DNA of 6,346 nucleotides from Halobacteria archaeon (lineage in GTDB: Archaea > Halobacteriota > Syntropharchaeia > Alkanophagales > Methanospirareceae). A program made the position numbers and the translations under genes. The stretch spans positions 1 to 6,346 of the forward strand of contig JAOZPO010000084.1 of the NCBI GenBank assembly GCA_029932715.1, read 5' to 3'. Below are positions 6,109 through 6,346 of this stretch, one piece after another (positions within the stretch are counted from its first letter, which is position 1; every line of letters starts with the position of its first letter). The notes beneath the pieces are model-generated. The model saw nothing but the letters and a program-made list of their open reading frames with translations, searched no databases and was not told the origin of the DNA.

Positions 6109-6346
6109 ATGGTAAGGGACGAATGGCCCGAGACGGGTGAGTTAATAGTCGGCACGGCAAAGCAGCTCAAGCCCTTTGGGGTCTTCGTTACGCTTGAAGA
6201 GTATGGCGGTAAAGAGGGTTTTATCCATATATCTGCGGTAGCCCGAGGTTGGGTGAAACATCTGAGGGACCATGTGAGAGAAGGGCAAAAGATAGTGTGT
6301 AAGGTATTATATGTGGATGAGCGTAGGGGGCATATAGATTTATCGA
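6109..6346 (+). CDS. eif2a: Translation initiation factor 2 alpha subunit (aIF2-alpha), N-terminal part, cut by the window end
   Basis: The alpha subunit of aIF2 helps the factor bind initiator tRNA and bring it to the small ribosomal subunit. Only the first 79 codons are in the window; full proteins are about 260-270 residues. The visible part is the S1-type RNA-binding domain: MVRDEWPETGELIVGTAKQL (1-20), PFGVFVTLEEYGGKEGFIHIS (22-42), then GWVKHLRDHVREGQKIVCKVLYVDERRGHIDLS (47-79), which matches the archaeal family closely. ATG 6109 follows S27e by 28 bases. AGGAG (6091-6095) is 13 bases away, a rather long spacing. ATG 6085 is in frame but meets a stop six codons later, so it cannot be the start. 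In many archaea Nop10 and a PAC2-type protein gene follow; they would lie beyond this window. Confidence 0.95.
   Translation, partial: MVRDEWPETGELIVGTAKQLKPFGVFVTLEEYGGKEGFIHISAVARGWVKHLRDHVREGQKIVCKVLYVDERRGHIDLS

Noticed and set aside
5640..6170. A 176-codon open frame on the minus strand across the end of L44e, S27e and the start of aIF2-alpha
   Set aside because: It lies opposite three well-identified genes, shows no recognisable domain, and its composition is what the complement of these genes would give.
1..6346. CRISPR arrays, insertion sequences, tRNA or rRNA genes, and defence or toxin systems
   Set aside because: I saw no regularly spaced direct repeats, transposase-like frames, terminal inverted repeats, tRNA-like cloverleaf or conserved rRNA segments; nearly all sequence is accounted for by eight conserved genes.

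Overview
The window is archaeal. The last four genes form an archaea/eukaryote-type information-processing run: the replication GINS subunit Gins51, ribosomal proteins L44e and S27e, then the alpha subunit of translation initiation factor 2. Bacteria lack these families, and this order is common in Euryarchaeota. Start codons include likely TTG and GTG, several genes have GGAGG- or GGTGA-type ribosome binding sites, and TATA-like boxes lie upstream of leuA and Gins51. Base composition is moderate. A methanogen or ANME-related euryarchaeon would fit, but no gene here fixes the lineage below the domain.

Left block (42-3059): three co-directional genes for activated-sugar chemistry. They are an AlgC-like phosphomannomutase/phosphoglucomutase, a DegT/DnrJ/EryC1-family PLP sugar aminotransferase, and a left-handed beta-helix (hexapeptide) acyltransferase whose start overlaps the aminotransferase end by 17 bases. 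Together they suggest synthesis of an N-acylated amino sugar nucleotide for surface glycans, such as N-glycan or S-layer decoration. The exact sugar cannot be read from the sequence.

Middle (3152-4636): a single gene of the 2-isopropylmalate/citramalate synthase family. It has its own TATA-like box and a complete C-terminal LeuA regulatory domain, so it belongs to leucine or isoleucine biosynthesis rather than being the short homocitrate synthase of coenzyme B synthesis. A 257-base intergenic region follows; it holds a weak hairpin, a T-rich tract, an imperfect inverted repeat and candidate TATA boxes.

Right block (4894-6346): Gins51 overlaps the L44e gene by ATGA. S27e follows after 78 bases and aIF2-alpha after 28 more, the last cut by the window end. 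The block couples replisome assembly with translation components.

All eight genes are on the plus strand. I found no mobile element, CRISPR array, tRNA, rRNA or frameshift, and no clear case for a previously undescribed system. The items most worth a second look are the altered substrate-pocket strand of the LeuA-family enzyme, the altered catalytic loop of the hexose mutase, and the structured intergenic region before Gins51.
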